A stretch of DNA of 5,873 nt, taken from assembly GCA_030531135.1 (NCBI GenBank), contig JAUNOJ010000116.1, positions 1 through 5,873 on the forward strand, given 5' to 3'. Position numbers and translations under genes: made by a program. The notes below the pieces were generated by a model. It did no database searches. It was given only the letters and a program-made list of their open reading frames with translations, and was not told the origin of the DNA. Numbering within the stretch: the first letter of the stretch is position 1; every line of letters starts with the position of its first letter. Shown here piece by piece: positions 1 through 5,291 of this stretch. This DNA is from Sutterellaceae bacterium (GTDB lineage: Bacteria; Pseudomonadota; Gammaproteobacteria; Burkholderiales; Burkholderiaceae_F).

Positions 1-274
1 CAAGCCTTTGGGTTCGGTCGTCTTTGCCGACAACCATGCCCGACTTGTCAAACATAACAACGAAAGATCGGTAGTTGCCGTAAAAGGTTCGATCTCTCCA
101 CAGATAGGTGGTGTAGTCGGCGGTTGTGAGCACTTGTGTGGGCGGTATTCCGACAGCGTCCAAAACTTCCGCCTGTGTCATGCCGTTTTCAACGAGATGG
201 GTACGCTCCATATCAAGAGTCGTACAGCCGGTCAGGGAAACAAAGGCGAAAAAACAAAGAAAGAGTTTGGTCAT
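1..274 (-). CDS. Small BamE/SmpA-like lipoprotein, C-terminus cut by window edge
   Basis: Reverse-strand reading frame starting at ATG 274-272 and open to base 1; 91 codons are visible. A good Shine-Dalgarno, AGGAG at 285-281, lies 6 bases before the ATG. The protein begins MTKLFLCFFAFVSLTGC, a short lipoprotein signal peptide with lipobox LTGC (residues 14-17), so Cys17 should be lipidated. Residue +2 is Thr, not Asp, which suggests the outer membrane. The segment ENGMTQAEVLDAVGIPP (about residues 29-45) has the GMT-x-x-EV-x-x-x-x-G-x-P pattern of the SmpA/OmlA (BamE-like) fold, followed by aromatic, beta-rich sequence (YLWRDRTFYGNY). It lies downstream of the tRNA terminator on the same strand, so it probably has its own promoter, which I could not identify. 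The fold assignment is inferred from a short motif. It need not be BamE itself and could be any small lipoprotein with this domain. Confidence 0.8.
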   Translation of the reverse strand, partial: MTKLFLCFFAFVSLTGCTTLDMERTHLVENGMTQAEVLDAVGIPPTQVLTTADYTTYLWRDRTFYGNYRSFVVMFDKSGMVVGKDDRTQRL

Positions 275-330
275 GACGATCTCCTCTTTCGGATTTTAGG
301 GTGAGTGACCGTAAAGTCGTGTAAGCATAT

Positions 331-363
331 GAAAAAGCCTCAGTCCCTGAGAACTGAGGCTTT
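331..363 (-). terminator. Intrinsic terminator of the tRNA operon
   Basis: Read on the minus strand, a perfect 10-bp stem (AAAGCCTCAG at 334-343 paired with CTGAGGCTTT at 354-363, loop of 10) runs directly into a T tract (TTTTT, 336-332). It begins 7 bases after the encoded CCA of tRNA-His, so it ends the Pro-Arg-His transcript before the lipoprotein gene. Confidence 0.85.
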
Positions 364-370
364 GGAATTC

Positions 371-447
371 TGGGGTGGGAGATGGGACTCGAACCCACGA
401 CAACCGGAATCACAATCCGGGACTCTACCAACTGAGCTACACCCACC
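371..447 (-). tRNA. tRNA-His (anticodon GUG)
   Basis: Last gene of the three-tRNA cluster. The reverse strand folds as a cloverleaf of 77 nt with the histidine-specific extra G at position -1 (base 447) facing discriminator C73 (base 374). The anticodon loop TTGTGAT gives GTG, the T loop is TTCGAGT, and CCA is encoded (373-371). The D stem has a G-U closing pair. Base pair 6:67 is U-U (T6 against T67 at base 380), an internal acceptor-stem mismatch; all other acceptor pairs are Watson-Crick. Identity is certain from anticodon plus G-1/C73. Confidence 0.97.
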
Positions 448-480
448 GTCAAATTTTTTCTCTCTCAGCCGCGTTTTTCT

Positions 481-557
481 TGGCCTGCCCGGCAGGATTC
501 GAACCAGCGACCCTCGGCTTAGAAGGCCGATGCTCTATCCAACTGAGCTACGGGCAG
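481..557 (-). tRNA. tRNA-Arg (anticodon UCU)
   Basis: The middle tRNA, 14 bases after tRNA-Pro and 33 bases before tRNA-His in transcription order. The acceptor stem CTGCCCG/CGGGCAG is fully paired, the anticodon loop CTTCTAA gives TCT (decodes AGA/AGG), the T loop is TTCGAAT, the discriminator is G73, and CCA is encoded at 483-481. It has no promoter of its own and is presumably processed from the shared precursor. Confidence 0.97.
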
Positions 558-571
558 ATAAGGGGGCAACA

Positions 572-648
572 TGGTCGGGGTGAAGAGATTCGAACTCCCG
601 ACATCCTGCTCCCAAAGCAGGCGCGCTACCAGGCTGCGCTACACCCCG
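572..648 (-). tRNA. tRNA-Pro (anticodon UGG)
   Basis: First gene of the cluster, starting about 12 bases downstream of the TATAAT box. The acceptor stem CGGGGTG pairs with CACCCCG, the anticodon loop TTTGGGA gives TGG, the T loop is TTCGAAT, the discriminator is A73 and CCA is encoded at 574-572. The 5'-terminal C1-G72 pair is typical of bacterial tRNA-Pro. UGG can read several or all proline codons depending on wobble modification. Confidence 0.97.
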
Positions 649-660
649 AGAGAAACTGAG

Positions 661-717
661 ATTATAAGAAGAAAAATTTCAGATGCAAGTCAAAACACAA
701 AAAAATTTCTTTTCGAG
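661..717 (-). promoter_or_regulatory. Promoter of the Pro-Arg-His tRNA operon
   Basis: On the minus strand a perfect -10 box TATAAT (666-661) lies 12 bases before tRNA-Pro. Two -35 candidates overlap: TTGCAT (688-683), with a 16-base spacer but a weak match, and TTGACT (693-688), a strong match but with a 21-base spacer. Directly upstream (about 694-717) is an A/T-rich block with AAATTTTTTT that resembles an UP element, as is common for stable RNA promoters. The -10 box is convincing; the choice of -35 is not settled. Confidence 0.65.
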
Positions 718-798
718 TCATTTTGTCGTCGGTAAAATGCTTGGAATCGGGCTGACAAACCCGAAAAAATCAAGAAAAAACAAGACAGGGAGCGGACG

Positions 799-1596
799 AT
801 GGCCGATATCTTGGAAAAAATTCTGGCAGTCAAAGCGCAGGAAGTCGCGGCAGCTAAAGAGCGTATTTCTTTGGATGAAATCAAACTTTTGGCGCAAAAA
901 GCGCGTGCACCCCGCGGCTTTGCACGAGCATTACAGGCAAAAATCGATGCGGGAAAAAGCGCCGTTATTGCCGAAGTGAAAAAGGCCAGTCCCAGCAAGG
1001 GTGTGATTTGCGAGAACTTTCAACCGGCCTTTGCCGCGCAAGACTATGAGAAAAACGGAGCGGCCTGTCTGTCGGTATTGACCGATCGACAGTTCTTCCA
1101 AGGCTCGCAAGAAGCACTCGAAGCGGTCAATGCGGCCGTTTCGATCCCGTTACTCAGAAAAGACTTCATGATCGATGCCTATCAGGTCTACGAAGCCAGA
1201 AGTTGGGGGGCAGACGCCATTTTGGTGATTATGCGCGCTTTGGACGATGCCAAGGCCGCCGAACTTTCCTCTTTGGCAGTGGACTTGGGCATGGACGTGT
1301 TGGTCGAAACGCACGATGAAGAAGAGATTGCGCGTGCATTGAAGCTTCCTGCCAAACTCATCGGTATCAACAACCGCAATTTGCGCACATTCGTGACCGA
1401 TATTGCCCAAACCCTAGAACTCAAACATTTGGTGAGCTCCGATCGTCTTTTGGTCACCGAAAGCGGCGTGGGCACGGTTGAGGACGTTGCGCGTTTGAAA
1501 GCTGCCGGCGTCAACGCTTTCCTTGTGGGCGAAGCCTTTATGCGTCATGCATCTCCCGGTGCGGCTTTGACGGATCTTTTCGGAGACTTGCGTTGA
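799..1596 (+). CDS. trpC: Indole-3-glycerol phosphate synthase
   Basis: Closes the indole ring in tryptophan synthesis: 1-(2-carboxyphenylamino)-1-deoxyribulose 5-phosphate becomes indole-3-glycerol phosphate, with loss of CO2 and water; cytoplasmic. The 265 residues fit a single-domain TrpC beta/alpha barrel; there is no fused TrpF. Family active-site residues are visible: Glu59 and Lys61 with SPS at 64-66 (motif AEVKKASPSKG), Lys121 in LLRKDF, Glu170 in VLVE, Asn191 in GINNRNL, Glu221-Ser222 in VTESG, and the phosphate-binding end FLVGEAFM (241-248). The start ATG 799 has AGGGAG at 787-792, 6 bases upstream. The stop overlaps ung by 4 bases, so the two are co-transcribed and coupled. No trpE, trpG or trpD lies upstream; the neighbour is a divergent tRNA operon, so trpC is detached from the rest of its pathway here. 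I see no Trp-rich leader peptide. A possible TAAAAT -10 at 733-738 lacks a good -35. Confidence 0.97.
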   Translation: MADILEKILAVKAQEVAAAKERISLDEIKLLAQKARAPRGFARALQAKIDAGKSAVIAEVKKASPSKGVICENFQPAFAAQDYEKNGAACLSVLTDRQFFQGSQEALEAVNAAVSIPLLRKDFMIDAYQVYEARSWGADAILVIMRALDDAKAAELSSLAVDLGMDVLVETHDEEEIARALKLPAKLIGINNRNLRTFVTDIAQTLELKHLVSSDRLLVTESGVGTVEDVARLKAAGVNAFLVGEAFMRHASPGAALTDLFGDLR

Positions 1597-2327
1597 ATCG
1601 ATCGCGTTTTTATCCCGAGGGCGTCAAGGCCGGGTGGAATGAGGTGCTGAAGGATTTCTTCAACTCCGACGAAGGCAAAGCGCTTTTGGCTTTTTTAGAG
1701 CAAAGAGAAGCGGCGGGTGCCACGATTTATCCGCCCGATCCGTTTCGCGTTTTGCGCCTCATAGATCCTGCGGAGGTGCGTGTCGTGATTTTGGGGCAGG
1801 ATCCCTATCACGGCCCGGGACAGGCAACCGGCATGGCTTTTTCGGTGCCGGAAAGTTTGAAGAAGCTACCGCCGAGCTTAAAAAATATTTTTAAGGAAAT
1901 CGCACGCGAGTTTGACGTTCCGGTATCGACCGTCGGCGACCTGACGCCTTGGGTCGAAGAGGGTGTTTTGCTATTAAATGCCGTCTTGACCGTCGAAGAA
2001 GCTAGTGCGGGATCGCACGCCGGACGCGGTTGGGAAACGTTGACCGATCGCCTTTTGGCAACGGTTCTCAAACAGGGTAAGCCTTGCGTTTTCATGCTCT
2101 GGGGGGCTTGGGCACAGAAAAAGATCGATTTGATCGAGCGCTACAAAACGGGACCTGTTGAAGTTTTGCAAAGCAATCATCCTTCGCCCTTGTCAGCCTT
2201 AAGACCCCCGTTGCCTTTTATCGGGTGCGACCATTTCAAAGCGGCCGACGATTGGCTTGCCGAGCAGGGCTTACCCCGTGTGGATTGGGCTTTAAAGGGG
2301 CGTTGTCGCGAAGTTTCGCTTTTTTAA
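1593..2327 (+). CDS. ung: Uracil-DNA glycosylase, family 1
   Basis: Removes uracil from DNA by cleaving the N-glycosidic bond, starting base-excision repair after cytosine deamination or dUMP incorporation. The 244 residues are slightly longer than E. coli Ung. Family-1 motifs are intact: GQDPYHGPGQATGMAFSV (68-85) with catalytic Asp70, Tyr72 and uracil-stacking Phe83; LLLNAVLTVEE (126-136) with the uracil-reading Asn130; and the DNA-intercalation loop HPSPLSA (196-202) with catalytic His196. The start is TTG 1593, overlapping the trpC stop as TTGA; GGAG at 1582-1585 lies 7 bases upstream, and no closer ATG would keep the N-terminal GWNEVL region. Expression therefore depends on translation of trpC. 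The last codons contain a small hairpin (GCGA/TCGC, 2308-2319) followed by six T, a weak candidate terminator. The next gene, ftsZ, begins 123 bases later. Confidence 0.97.
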   Translation: MNRSRFYPEGVKAGWNEVLKDFFNSDEGKALLAFLEQREAAGATIYPPDPFRVLRLIDPAEVRVVILGQDPYHGPGQATGMAFSVPESLKKLPPSLKNIFKEIAREFDVPVSTVGDLTPWVEEGVLLLNAVLTVEEASAGSHAGRGWETLTDRLLATVLKQGKPCVFMLWGAWAQKKIDLIERYKTGPVEVLQSNHPSPLSALRPPLPFIGCDHFKAADDWLAEQGLPRVDWALKGRCREVSLF

Positions 2328-2351
2328 AGGTAACGGCTTGAAAATCGCTAT

Positions 2352-2378
2352 GCGACAACTGAAAAAATAGGCGATAAT
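2352..2378 (+). promoter_or_regulatory. Weak candidate promoter for ftsZ
   Basis: In the 123-base gap between ung and ftsZ, GCGACA (2352-2357, 4 of 6 to TTGACA) and GATAAT (2373-2378, 5 of 6 to TATAAT) are 15 bases apart, shorter than ideal. Downstream, a 7-bp hairpin (GGGGCAA/TTGCTCC, 2397-2416, one G-U pair) lies in the putative leader with no T tract. ftsZ may equally be read from trpC-ung or from promoters I cannot recognise. Confidence 0.25.
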
Positions 2379-2450
2379 TAGATGCTTTTTTATTTTGGGG
2401 CAAATTTAGTTGCTCCTTGTCCGTGCAGATTTATTTAAGGGAAAGAGGGA

Positions 2451-3779
2451 ATGTCTTTCACAATGATTGAAGACCAACCTGGGACATTTAACGCTTGTAT
2501 CAAGGTCATCGGCGTTGGCGGTGGCGGCGGCAATGCCGTCGAACACATGATTGACAAAAATGCGCAAGGCATTACCTTTATTGCGGCCAATACCGACCAG
2601 CAAGCTTTGAATCGCTCGCGTGCCAACATCGTCATCCCGCTGGGCAAGACCGGCTTGGGTGCCGGTGCCAAGCCCGAAGTGGGCGCAAGCGCCGCTCAGG
2701 AAGCCAGCGAAAAAATTCGCGAGGCTTTGGAAGGGACGCACCTTTTGTTCATTACCGCCGGTATGGGCGGCGGCACCGGTACCGGTGCGGCTCCCGTGAT
2801 CGCTTCCATTGCCAAGGAACTCGGCATTTTGACCGTGGCAGTCGTGACCAAGCCGTTCGAATTCGAAGGCGGTCGCCGTATGCGTCAGGCACAGGCCGGT
2901 ATTGAAAACTTAAAAGACAAGGTCGACAGCCTGATCGTGATTTTGAACGACAAGCTCGAAGACGAAGTGGGTGAAAACGCCACGATGCTCGAGTGCTTTG
3001 CCGCTGCCGACGACGTGCTTTACAAGGCTTGTAACGGTATCGCCGAAATCATTCACACGCCCGGTTTGATCAACGTCGACTTCGAAGACTTGCGTACCGT
3101 GATGAGCGAACGCGGCACGGCCATGATGGGTACGGCAACCGCCAGCGGCGAAAACCGCGCCCGCGTTGCCGCCGAAAAGGCCATCGCCTGCCCGCTTTTG
3201 GAAGGTGCAAACCTTCAGGGTGCTCGCGGTTTGTTGGTCTACGTGACGGCTTCCGCCGAAACGATGAGCCAGAGCGAAGTTCGTCAGGTCATGGCGATCA
3301 TGAAGAATTTCGTGAGCAAGGACGCCATGCAGATTGTCGGTACGGCCTTCGACAACACGATGGGCGACGACTTGCGCGTGACGGTCGTGGCCACCGGTTT
3401 GGATCAGCCCGCAAGCGAAATGGCGCAAATGGTTCAGATGGCTCAGATGCCTCAGACTCAGCACGGCGGTACTCAAGTTTGGGGACAACAGCCCGCTCAG
3501 CAACAGACAATGCCGAGTTTTAACAACTTTGCCACGCAGGCACCGGCTCAGCCGGTAGCGCCTGCTCCGGCTCCGCAACCCGTTAAGCACACGGTGCCGA
3601 CGTTCGGTGCCAATTTCTCGGCACCTTCTTCGGGGTTGGGCAGCTTCTTTACGCAACCTGCCGCACCGGCAGCGCCCGCTCCCAAGCCTGCAACGCCGGT
3701 CGCTGAAGAAAAGGAAACCAAGGAAGATCCGATGCAGGGCTTCCGCGTGCCGTCCTTTATTCGTAATTCGGGCTCTTAA
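2451..3779 (+). CDS. ftsZ: Cell division GTPase FtsZ
   Basis: Bacterial tubulin homologue that polymerises with GTP into the Z ring at mid-cell and recruits the divisome. 442 residues, longer than E. coli FtsZ (383) because of the linker. Seen: a short N-terminal tail; the nucleotide-binding start IKVIGVGGGGGNAVEHM (17-33); the tubulin signature GGGTGTG (106-112); the T7 catalytic loop NVDFEDL (208-214) with Asp210 and Asp213; the C-terminal subdomain to about residue 318; a Gln/Pro/Ala-rich disordered linker (about 320-428) with a Met-x-Gln repeat at 324-335; and the C-terminal peptide FRVPSFIRNSGS, which keeps the Pro, Phe and Arg used to bind FtsA/ZipA-type partners. Start ATG 2451 follows the purine-rich AAGGGAAAGAGGGA (2437-2450). 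ftsA, the usual upstream neighbour, is absent; ung is there instead. A strong terminator follows. Confidence 0.98.
   Translation: MSFTMIEDQPGTFNACIKVIGVGGGGGNAVEHMIDKNAQGITFIAANTDQQALNRSRANIVIPLGKTGLGAGAKPEVGASAAQEASEKIREALEGTHLLFITAGMGGGTGTGAAPVIASIAKELGILTVAVVTKPFEFEGGRRMRQAQAGIENLKDKVDSLIVILNDKLEDEVGENATMLECFAAADDVLYKACNGIAEIIHTPGLINVDFEDLRTVMSERGTAMMGTATASGENRARVAAEKAIACPLLEGANLQGARGLLVYVTASAETMSQSEVRQVMAIMKNFVSKDAMQIVGTAFDNTMGDDLRVTVVATGLDQPASEMAQMVQMAQMPQTQHGGTQVWGQQPAQQQTMPSFNNFATQAPAQPVAPAPAPQPVKHTVPTFGANFSAPSSGLGSFFTQPAAPAAPAPKPATPVAEEKETKEDPMQGFRVPSFIRNSGS
3420..3455 (+). repeat. Four 9-bp tandem units coding Met-x-Gln in the FtsZ linker
   Basis: Consecutive codon triplets ATG-GCG-CAA, ATG-GTT-CAG, ATG-GCT-CAG and ATG-CCT-CAG encode MAQ MVQ MAQ MPQ (residues 324-335), followed by a partial ACT-CAG. 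The units differ mainly in the middle codon. They mark the junction between the globular GTPase and the disordered linker, and could change length by slippage without a frameshift. Confidence 0.8.
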
Positions 3780-3793
3780 TCGCTAAAAAACGC

Positions 3794-3841
3794 AAAAAAC
3801 ACGCGCGGGATCGTTATCGGTTTGCATCCCGCGCGTTTTTT
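3794..3841 (+). terminator. Strong intrinsic terminator after ftsZ, possibly bidirectional
   Basis: A perfect 11-bp GC-rich stem, ACGCGCGGGAT (3801-3811) with ATCCCGCGCGT (3826-3836), loop of 14, is followed by six T (3836-3841). It starts 22 bases after the ftsZ stop. An A tract (3794-3799) before the stem supplies a T tract on the reverse strand, so it could also work leftward. It should separate ftsZ transcription from lpxC. Confidence 0.93.
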
Positions 3842-3880
3842 GTATCAAAATTGCGCAATAGCCACTAAAAAACTGATAAC
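3821..3880 (+). promoter_or_regulatory. lpxC upstream region: candidate promoter elements and a 10-bp palindrome
   Basis: After the ftsZ terminator, lpxC needs its own promoter or read-through. Two weak candidates are visible: TTTGCA (3821-3826) with TATCAA (3843-3848), spacer 16; and TTGCGC (3851-3856) with GATAAC (3875-3880), spacer 18, which would give an essentially leaderless message. A perfect palindrome ATTGCGCAAT (3850-3859) overlaps the second -35 and could be an operator. None of these is strong on its own. Confidence 0.3.
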
Positions 3881-3883
3881 AAG

Positions 3884-4798
3884 ATGCTTCAACAGTGCAC
3901 ACTTAAACAGAGCGTATCGGCCGTGGGCATCGGTCTTCACTCCGGACGCAAGGTTCGCTTGGTGATGCGACCTGCCGCTCCCGATACCGGCATTATTTTT
4001 CGCCGTGTGGACGTGACGCCTGCCGTCGATTTGCCCGCCAAGCCAGAGTCGGTCAACGACACCCGCATGGCCACGACCTTAAACGAGGGCAAGGTCATTG
4101 TTTCGACTATCGAACACTTGATGAGTGCTTTGAACGGTTTGGGAATCGACAACCTTTATGTGGAGGTGGACGCGCCGGAAATCCCGATTATGGACGGTTC
4201 GGGCGCATCGTTTGTCTACCTGTTGCGCAGTGCCGGCTTTCTGGAGCAACCCGCGCCGAAGCGCTTCGTGCGCGTGAAAAAGACGATCGAAGTGCACGAA
4301 GGCGACAAGTGGGCAAAGTTGGAACCCCACGAAGGTTTTATTCTCGACTTTTTGATCGATTTCGGGCATCCGGCCATCGACTCGACCGTGCAACACGCCG
4401 TTGTGGACTTAAGTCGCGAAACGTACGAGTCGGCCGTGAGCCGCGCCCGCACTTTCGGTTTTGTGTCCGAAGTCGAACTTTTGCGTTCGATGGGACTGGC
4501 TAAGGGCGGCACGCTTGAAAACGCCATCGTGATGGACGAATTCCGTGTTTTAAACGTCGGGGGCTTGCGCTCCAACGACGAATTCGTCAAACACAAAATT
4601 TTGGATGCCATGGGCGACTTGTATGTTTTGGGACACCCTCTGTTGGCGCGCTACAGCGCCTACAAGTCGGGCCACGCCATCAACAACAAACTTTTGCGTG
4701 CACTTTTGGCCGATCCCGATGCGTGGGAAATCACCACCATCGGCAAAGACAAGCAGCTTTTTAAAGAGTCGGTTTCTTTGGACGGGCAGATCGCCTAA
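3884..4798 (+). CDS. lpxC: UDP-3-O-acyl-N-acetylglucosamine deacetylase
   Basis: Zinc enzyme of the committed step of lipid A synthesis: removes acetate from UDP-3-O-acyl-GlcNAc in the cytoplasm. The 304 residues match the family length. Zinc ligands His78, His237 and Asp241 are present (motifs [10 protein letters not shown] and [12 protein letters not shown]), as are the general base Glu77 and catalytic His264 (YKSGHAINN). The substrate-site segment IMDGSGASF (102-110) is also intact. ATG 3884 is well supported because [21 protein letters not shown] aligns with the usual LpxC N-terminus. The 20 bases before it are A-rich with only AAG touching the start codon, so there is no clear Shine-Dalgarno; initiation may rely on A-rich or leaderless entry. 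It keeps the usual place after ftsZ but is separated by a strong terminator. The stop TAA (4796-4798) overlaps the stop of the convergent gene. Confidence 0.97.
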   Translation: MLQQCTLKQSVSAVGIGLHSGRKVRLVMRPAAPDTGIIFRRVDVTPAVDLPAKPESVNDTRMATTLNEGKVIVSTIEHLMSALNGLGIDNLYVEVDAPEIPIMDGSGASFVYLLRSAGFLEQPAPKRFVRVKKTIEVHEGDKWAKLEPHEGFILDFLIDFGHPAIDSTVQHAVVDLSRETYESAVSRARTFGFVSEVELLRSMGLAKGGTLENAIVMDEFRVLNVGGLRSNDEFVKHKILDAMGDLYVLGHPLLARYSAYKSGHAINNKLLRALLADPDAWEITTIGKDKQLFKESVSLDGQIA

Positions 4799-5286
4799 TT
4801 GCGTTTGTTTTGCAACGTTTTGGCGAGCGCTTCAAGCGCATCTTTTAAAGCCGAAGGCGCCATGCCTTCGGCTGTTTTCATCATGGCTTGGCCGGCAACG
4901 GGATCGGGCACTCTCGGCTTGCCGAAAGCGAGATTTTCTCTCAAATCGATTTGCGGCTTTTGCGGCAAGACTTTGATTTCGATATTGTCGCGGTAGCCTG
5001 CCGCATGAACCAATTCTTCCAAGCGCGGCAACAGTTGACGCAACTTGGTGCGTTGCACGGCCGTATAGACGAAAAGATAAATCGTGCCGTCTTTTCGGCG
5101 AACGTGTCCGAGTTGCCCGAAATTGATCCCTAAAGGAAAGCCCTGCAACGCAGGCGCAATGATGCGGGTAATGCGCCTGACGTCGTAGAGATCTTCGGCC
5201 AACGAATACTCCTCGCTTCTGTCGTAAGACACTTGCGAAAAAGAGCGTGCGTTGTAGCGTTTGACGCGAAAGAGATTGTTGGCCAT
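4795..5286 (-). CDS. DciA-like (DUF721) protein, probable replicative-helicase operator
   Basis: 163 residues. The core, about residues 35-108 ([57 protein letters not shown]), matches the DUF721/DciA KH-like layout: helix, beta hairpin, helix packed on LR, and a closing strand. Members of this family help load or operate DnaB helicase in bacteria lacking DnaC/DnaI. The C-terminal tail (about 124-158, with [11 protein letters not shown] and [13 protein letters not shown]) resembles the helical tail of proteobacterial members. At the position where I expect the conserved Trp (S-x-x-W-x-x-x-L-R) there is Gln78 (TAVQRTKLR). The place beside lpxC fits: DUF721 genes often sit between lpxC and secA in beta- and gammaproteobacteria. 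Start ATG 5286 lies 5 bases after the upstream stop with no good Shine-Dalgarno, so translation is probably coupled. Assigned by pattern, not by search. Confidence 0.65.
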   Translation of the reverse strand: MANNLFRVKRYNARSFSQVSYDRSEEYSLAEDLYDVRRITRIIAPALQGFPLGINFGQLGHVRRKDGTIYLFVYTAVQRTKLRQLLPRLEELVHAAGYRDNIEIKVLPQKPQIDLRENLAFGKPRVPDPVAGQAMMKTAEGMAPSALKDALEALAKTLQNKRN

Positions 5287-5291
5287 GGTCG

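Noticed and set aside
293..298. TAAAAT as the -10 box of the lipoprotein gene
   Set aside because: Transcription would begin almost on the Shine-Dalgarno, and no acceptable -35 lies 16-18 bases upstream.
8..304. Plus-strand open frame of 98 codons
   Set aside because: The opposite strand has a lipoprotein with a signal peptide, lipobox and Shine-Dalgarno over the same bases, so this frame is its shadow.
371..648. tRNA genes as an integration (attachment) site
   Set aside because: No integrase and no direct repeat of a tRNA 3' end is seen in the window; both flanks look like core genes.
305..659. Open frames across the tRNA cluster
   Set aside because: They arise from reading through the tRNA genes; their GGRWDSNPRQP-like and AGFEPATL-like peptides are the familiar spurious products of antisense tRNA.
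672..709. Direct repeat AAAAATTTC (672-680 and 701-709)
   Set aside because: Short and fully A/T in an A/T-rich promoter region, so chance is a sufficient explanation.
748..763. Hairpin CGGG/CCCG before trpC as an attenuator or terminator
   Set aside because: The stem is only 4 bp, no T tract follows on either strand, and there is no Trp-codon leader peptide nearby.
2910..3656. Long reverse-strand open frame opposite ftsZ (248 codons)
   Set aside because: It lies wholly inside the well-conserved ftsZ gene, is rich in Arg/His/Cys as expected from antisense of a GC-biased gene, and has no motif.
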